DNA from: Pelagicoccus sp. SDUM812005
GTDB taxonomy: Bacteria; Verrucomicrobiota; Verrucomicrobiia; Opitutales; Opitutaceae
Length of the DNA stretch: 64,000 nucleotides
Assembly: GCF_031127875.1 (NCBI RefSeq)
Contig: NZ_JARXIA010000013.1
Span: 122,692-186,691, forward strand
Direction of reading: 5' to 3'
The notes below the pieces were generated by a model, which had not been told where the DNA came from, searched no databases, and saw only the letters and a list, made by a program, of their open reading frames with translations. Positions 61,097-64,000 of this stretch are shown here, one piece after another. Both the position numbers and the translations under genes were made by a program. Position 1 is the first letter of the stretch. Each line of letters begins with the position of its first letter.

Positions 61097-63142
61097 ATGA
61101 GCAAGAAATCCAAAACGCGCGACTGCCCCGCCGTCGGCCGACCTATCAAATCCATCGAGTGCGGGGAAAACCGCCACCGCTCCTACCAATGCCCTGCCGA
61201 CTGCCCCCACAGCCCCTTCTCACTCGGGAACGACGAGCAGTTCAGCCTTATCGAGGACCGGACCGACACCGCCACGATCGAGCGCGCCTACGAGGACCGC
61301 TTCACCAAAGCCGCCATCGCGGCCGCGGCCAAGGATCGCTCCGCCCACTCTCTCAACCGATGGTACTCCACTCTGGTTAACCTCTTCTTCAACAGCAAGG
61401 GCGAGGACGGGCTCCTCTTCGGAGAACGCTGGAAACAAGCCGGCTACCCGGGACTGCGGGGCGACGAGCAATTTCTCTTCGACTGCAAACGCCAATCCCG
61501 CTTCATCCTGCTCGAGGTGCAAACCGTGGAAGACTCCGAGACCCTCACCGGCATCGACTTGCTCCAACCACAGGGAGAGCGCTTCACGATCGTCGACAGG
61601 TCCCTCGCCGCCACCGCCTCACGCTTCCAACGCTTCGCCTGCATCGCCTACCCGAGCCCCAACTATTGGCGGGTAGGCGGCACACTCGCAACGCTGCCGA
61701 AAACGAAAGACTATTCGCACCGGGACGCCTTGACGGAAATCGTCCGCCACCTCGGAGGCTCTCTTGAACAAAGCTGGCTCATGGCCAACTTCGATAAAGT
61801 CGCGGAAGCGGGGGAAGCAACGCGCGGGGAGTTGAACCGGCTCGCCCTCCTGAACTCCGACCTCATCGAAGCCACCGCCGACTACCAGCTCGCCAAGCCA
61901 CCTGCCAAACTCCGACCCAAGATCGAAAAAGCAGGCTTTCAAGTCGACGAAGTCTCCGACAACGAAGCCGCAGCCGGCTGGCATGAAGCCTACATTCTCC
62001 CCCTCACTCCCGAGGAAGCGCGAAAGTACAACGCCGAGCAGGCCGGAACCACGCCCTACCTCGGCATCCTCCTGCTACGAAACCAAAACGCCCAACTCCA
62101 TGCCACCTCGAAAGCCAACCTCGACGAGCTACGCAGCCGCTTCGAATCCGCCCTCGGCCCCGACGTCGCCTTCCAAAAGGAGCTCGTAAGCAACCACGCC
62201 GCCCAAAGAGCGAACGCGATCGGGGCCGCAGACCCCAAGCTCGTGCCGCCCTCCCTCCTGAAAGATCCGGGCGCCTTCGAGCAAACCTCCAGCCGCACCG
62301 ACGCCCCCGTCGCAGATGACGCCCTGGACCTGACCACCGAAGGCCTCATCCGGTCCTACTACGAAAGGATCCTCGACCAACCCGTTCCGGAGCTCGGCGG
62401 CGCCACCCCGCGCCAAGCCTCCCAAGACCTCCAGCTCCGGCCAAAGCTGATCGAATGGGCCAAAGGAGCCACGACCAACGTCGACACCCAGAACCTCCAC
62501 AGCGGCATAAACGTCGACATCAACTGGCTCTTCAAGGACCTCGGCCTTCACGAGATCGACTTCCCCCCGCCGCCCCCACGCCCGATCCCAAGCAGCGACT
62601 TCGACATCGAGGACGATTTCGAGGACAATTTCCTCGGAGACGAGGACCAGGAAATGGAGTTCCTCGACGACCTAATCCAGGACCGCTTGGAAGAATACGA
62701 GACCGCCGCCGAGGCACTTGACGATATGCAAGCCGGCGGCTGCGACTTGATCGAGGAGCTCTACGCCGCCACCGAGGGCATTATCGGAGCAGAACAATTC
62801 GACATCGTCACCCCCTTGCTGATCTGCGCTTGGCTCGCCGTCGTCCCCAAAGGCAAGCCCTTGCCCCTCCCGCCGGGACTCGTTCAATCATGCACCCAGG
62901 AGTTCCTGAGAATTACCGCCGAGCAGTCGCGCTCCCCCGACGGTACCGAAGACGAGATGATCGCCAAGATGTGCCACGATCCGGCACTCTTGCTTTGCCT
63001 CCTTAACCGACTCGAAGCCACCAACAAGACCCTGCCCAAGAAGCTGAAACTAAGCGAAGCAGACAAGACCTCAGCCTTTGCCACCCTGCTGATCGGCACC
63101 AACGTCCTACTGGAGGCCTACGAACAAAGCTACCCGTTCTAA
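61097..63142 (+). CDS. uncharacterised 681-aa protein with N-terminal zinc-ribbon-like motif
   Basis: I do not recognise a named family. The N terminus has four cysteines at residues 10, 22, 32 and 36 in a CP-x9-ECG-x8-CPADCPHSPF pattern that could bind zinc. A middle region (about 430-450) reads LDQPVPELGGATPRQASQD, a motif seen near the end of several SEC-C or DUF2384-like proteins. Around 490-545 a run of six prolines (PPPPPRPIP) is followed by a very acidic segment (DFDIEDDFEDNFLGDEDQE). There is no signal peptide or membrane helix. It is divergent from the efflux operon and precedes the methyltransferase gene by 65 bases. Confidence 0.75.
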   Translation: MSKKSKTRDCPAVGRPIKSIECGENRHRSYQCPADCPHSPFSLGNDEQFSLIEDRTDTATIERAYEDRFTKAAIAAAAKDRSAHSLNRWYSTLVNLFFNSKGEDGLLFGERWKQAGYPGLRGDEQFLFDCKRQSRFILLEVQTVEDSETLTGIDLLQPQGERFTIVDRSLAATASRFQRFACIAYPSPNYWRVGGTLATLPKTKDYSHRDALTEIVRHLGGSLEQSWLMANFDKVAEAGEATRGELNRLALLNSDLIEATADYQLAKPPAKLRPKIEKAGFQVDEVSDNEAAAGWHEAYILPLTPEEARKYNAEQAGTTPYLGILLLRNQNAQLHATSKANLDELRSRFESALGPDVAFQKELVSNHAAQRANAIGAADPKLVPPSLLKDPGAFEQTSSRTDAPVADDALDLTTEGLIRSYYERILDQPVPELGGATPRQASQDLQLRPKLIEWAKGATTNVDTQNLHSGINVDINWLFKDLGLHEIDFPPPPPRPIPSSDFDIEDDFEDNFLGDEDQEMEFLDDLIQDRLEEYETAAEALDDMQAGGCDLIEELYAATEGIIGAEQFDIVTPLLICAWLAVVPKGKPLPLPPGLVQSCTQEFLRITAEQSRSPDGTEDEMIAKMCHDPALLLCLLNRLEATNKTLPKKLKLSEADKTSAFATLLIGTNVLLEAYEQSYPF

Positions 63143-63207
63143 ATAGGCGCCGCATCGCCTCCCCGGCGCTTGCATCCCTTAGCCGACTTCTCTCTGCTCC
63201 CTGCCCG

Positions 63208-63909
63208 ATGAAGCCAAACATAACGCTCGCCGAAACCACCACTCCCAACGGAGCTCGCATGACGCTCGTCGAGCACGACGGCAGCTTCTGCATCCGGGTA
63301 AACGGCCAGCAGCTCATGCACTCCAAGGTCGCCACCTCCGAGATCCAGCTCGGCCGCATCGCCTGCGAACGCCACGGCAACGCCGACCAGCAACCCAAGG
63401 TCCTGATCGGCGGGCTCGGCCTAGGCTTCACCCTCAAAAGCGTGCTCGACTCCACCGGCCCCCAGGCGAGCGTGCACGTCGTCGAACTCTTCCCCGAGAT
63501 CGTGGAATGGAACCGGACCTACATGGCCACCCTCAACGGCGACGCCCTCAAGGACGAGCGCGTGGAAGTGATCACCGAAGACGTCGCCGACGTCATTTCC
63601 CGCTCCACCTCAGCGCCCTACGACGCCATCGCCCTCGACATCGACAACAACACGACCGCCATGGTGAAGACCGAAAACCACGATCTCTACGGCAAGCAAG
63701 GGATACGCAAGATCTGGCAAGCCCTGCGCCCCGGCGGCCGCGCCGCCCTCTGGTTCGCCGCCCCCGACGCAGCCATCGAACGCCTGCTCAAGAAAGCCGG
63801 CTTCCACGTGCAGGCCATGCCGGCCAAAGTCTTCGGATCCTCCCGCCGCGAAGCCTACATGATCTACGTCGCCGACAAGCCGCTAAGCGACAAGACGCCT
63901 GCAAACTAG
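63208..63909 (+). CDS. spermidine-synthase-like SAM methyltransferase-fold protein
   Basis: A 233-aa Rossmann-fold protein. The glycine-rich SAM motif is VLIGGLGLGFTLKSVLD (about residues 65-81). The acidic ligand-binding residue is in VHVVELFPEIVEWN, and AIALDIDNNTTAMV takes the position of the spermidine-synthase D-x-x-D motif. The C-terminal AALRPGGRAALWF-like strand (QALRPGGRAALWFAA) is kept. The residues that distinguish polyamine transfer from methyl transfer cannot be decided by eye. It probably forms a unit with the preceding 681-aa gene. Confidence 0.8.
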   Translation: MKPNITLAETTTPNGARMTLVEHDGSFCIRVNGQQLMHSKVATSEIQLGRIACERHGNADQQPKVLIGGLGLGFTLKSVLDSTGPQASVHVVELFPEIVEWNRTYMATLNGDALKDERVEVITEDVADVISRSTSAPYDAIALDIDNNTTAMVKTENHDLYGKQGIRKIWQALRPGGRAALWFAAPDAAIERLLKKAGFHVQAMPAKVFGSSRREAYMIYVADKPLSDKTPAN

Positions 63910-63927
63910 CCTGAATAATTCACGAAA

Positions 63928-63995
63928 AAAGACGCTGCATTGGCAAATGCTTCCTGTTAAGGAAGTTGTGTGATCAAACCAAAAACAGCGTCTTT
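63928..63995. other. multi-hairpin element at the right window edge
   Basis: An outer inverted repeat AAAGACGCTG / CAGCGTCTTT (63928-63937 and 63986-63995) encloses two hairpins, GCATT-GGCA-AATGC and CTTCC-TGTTAA-GGAAG. On the minus strand the outer stem runs into TTTTTTCG, so it could terminate a gene beyond the edge. On the plus strand AAGGA lies about 7 bases before a GTG at 63970 that opens a frame beginning IKPKTASLN, so it may also be the left end of an insertion element. It cannot be resolved inside the window. Confidence 0.45.
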
Positions 63996-64000
63996 GAACA

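Overview
The window reads as chromosome of a GC-rich Gram-negative bacterium of the Verrucomicrobiota, most likely class Opitutae (a Pelagicoccus- or Coraliomargarita-like marine organism). This is an inference from gene families: a VPDSG-CTERM sorted protein, a small protein of the Verrucomicrobia/Planctomycetes-restricted Minf_1886 type, a DUF1080 protein beside a Tat-exported Gfo/Idh/MocA oxidoreductase, an LptD-type outer-membrane assembly protein and LpxI-type lipid A synthesis. Most genes show strong C/G third-position bias. I saw no rRNA, tRNA, CRISPR array, integrase or complete transposase.

Layout. 1-14 kb: a minus-strand glgB-gntK-SRPBCC group, then plus-strand lptD, an RsmB-type rRNA methyltransferase, scpA, two small proteins, trxA and a GPH-family sugar symporter, facing a minus-strand GH2 beta-mannosidase and a DUF4202 protein. 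14-25 kb: a PhoD-family protein that has lost its metal motifs, a two-domain M16 peptidase, a Minf_1886 protein, an RND efflux adaptor/pump pair, mogA and a VPDSG-CTERM protein. 25-39 kb: a large hybrid histidine kinase preceded by three phased palindromes, a DsrE plus flavin-oxidase pair divergent from a TetR regulator with two operators, a ROK repressor divergent from a Gfo/Idh plus DUF1080 pair with an operator between, two tandem membrane paralogues, a phytase-like beta-propeller protein and a lipoprotein. 39-42.8 kb: leuS and lpxI.

42.8-52.6 kb is the accessory part. An AAA-ATPase/subtilase pair of the IetA-IetS (toxin-antitoxin/anti-phage) type sits directly behind lpxI. It is followed by a second, in-frame copy of the lpxI 3' end, then a decayed lpxI fragment, then a four-gene sugar-handling block (SIS isomerase-like, cytosolic ceramidase-like hydrolase, AGE-type epimerase-like, Na+/solute symporter), then another short decayed fragment shared with the previous one. 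Repeated lpxI tails separating cargo blocks suggest a recurrent insertion site in the 3' end of lpxI; this is the most interesting structure in the window.

52.6-64 kb: an MFS transporter, then a six-gene minus-strand operon (TolC-type outer-membrane lipoprotein, MacA-like adaptor, MacB-like ATPase, MacB-like permease, OmpR-family regulator, histidine kinase) with a PmrA/OmpR-style direct repeat in front of it. Last come an uncharacterised 681-residue protein with a zinc-ribbon-like N terminus and a spermidine-synthase-like methyltransferase. The window ends in a multi-hairpin element.
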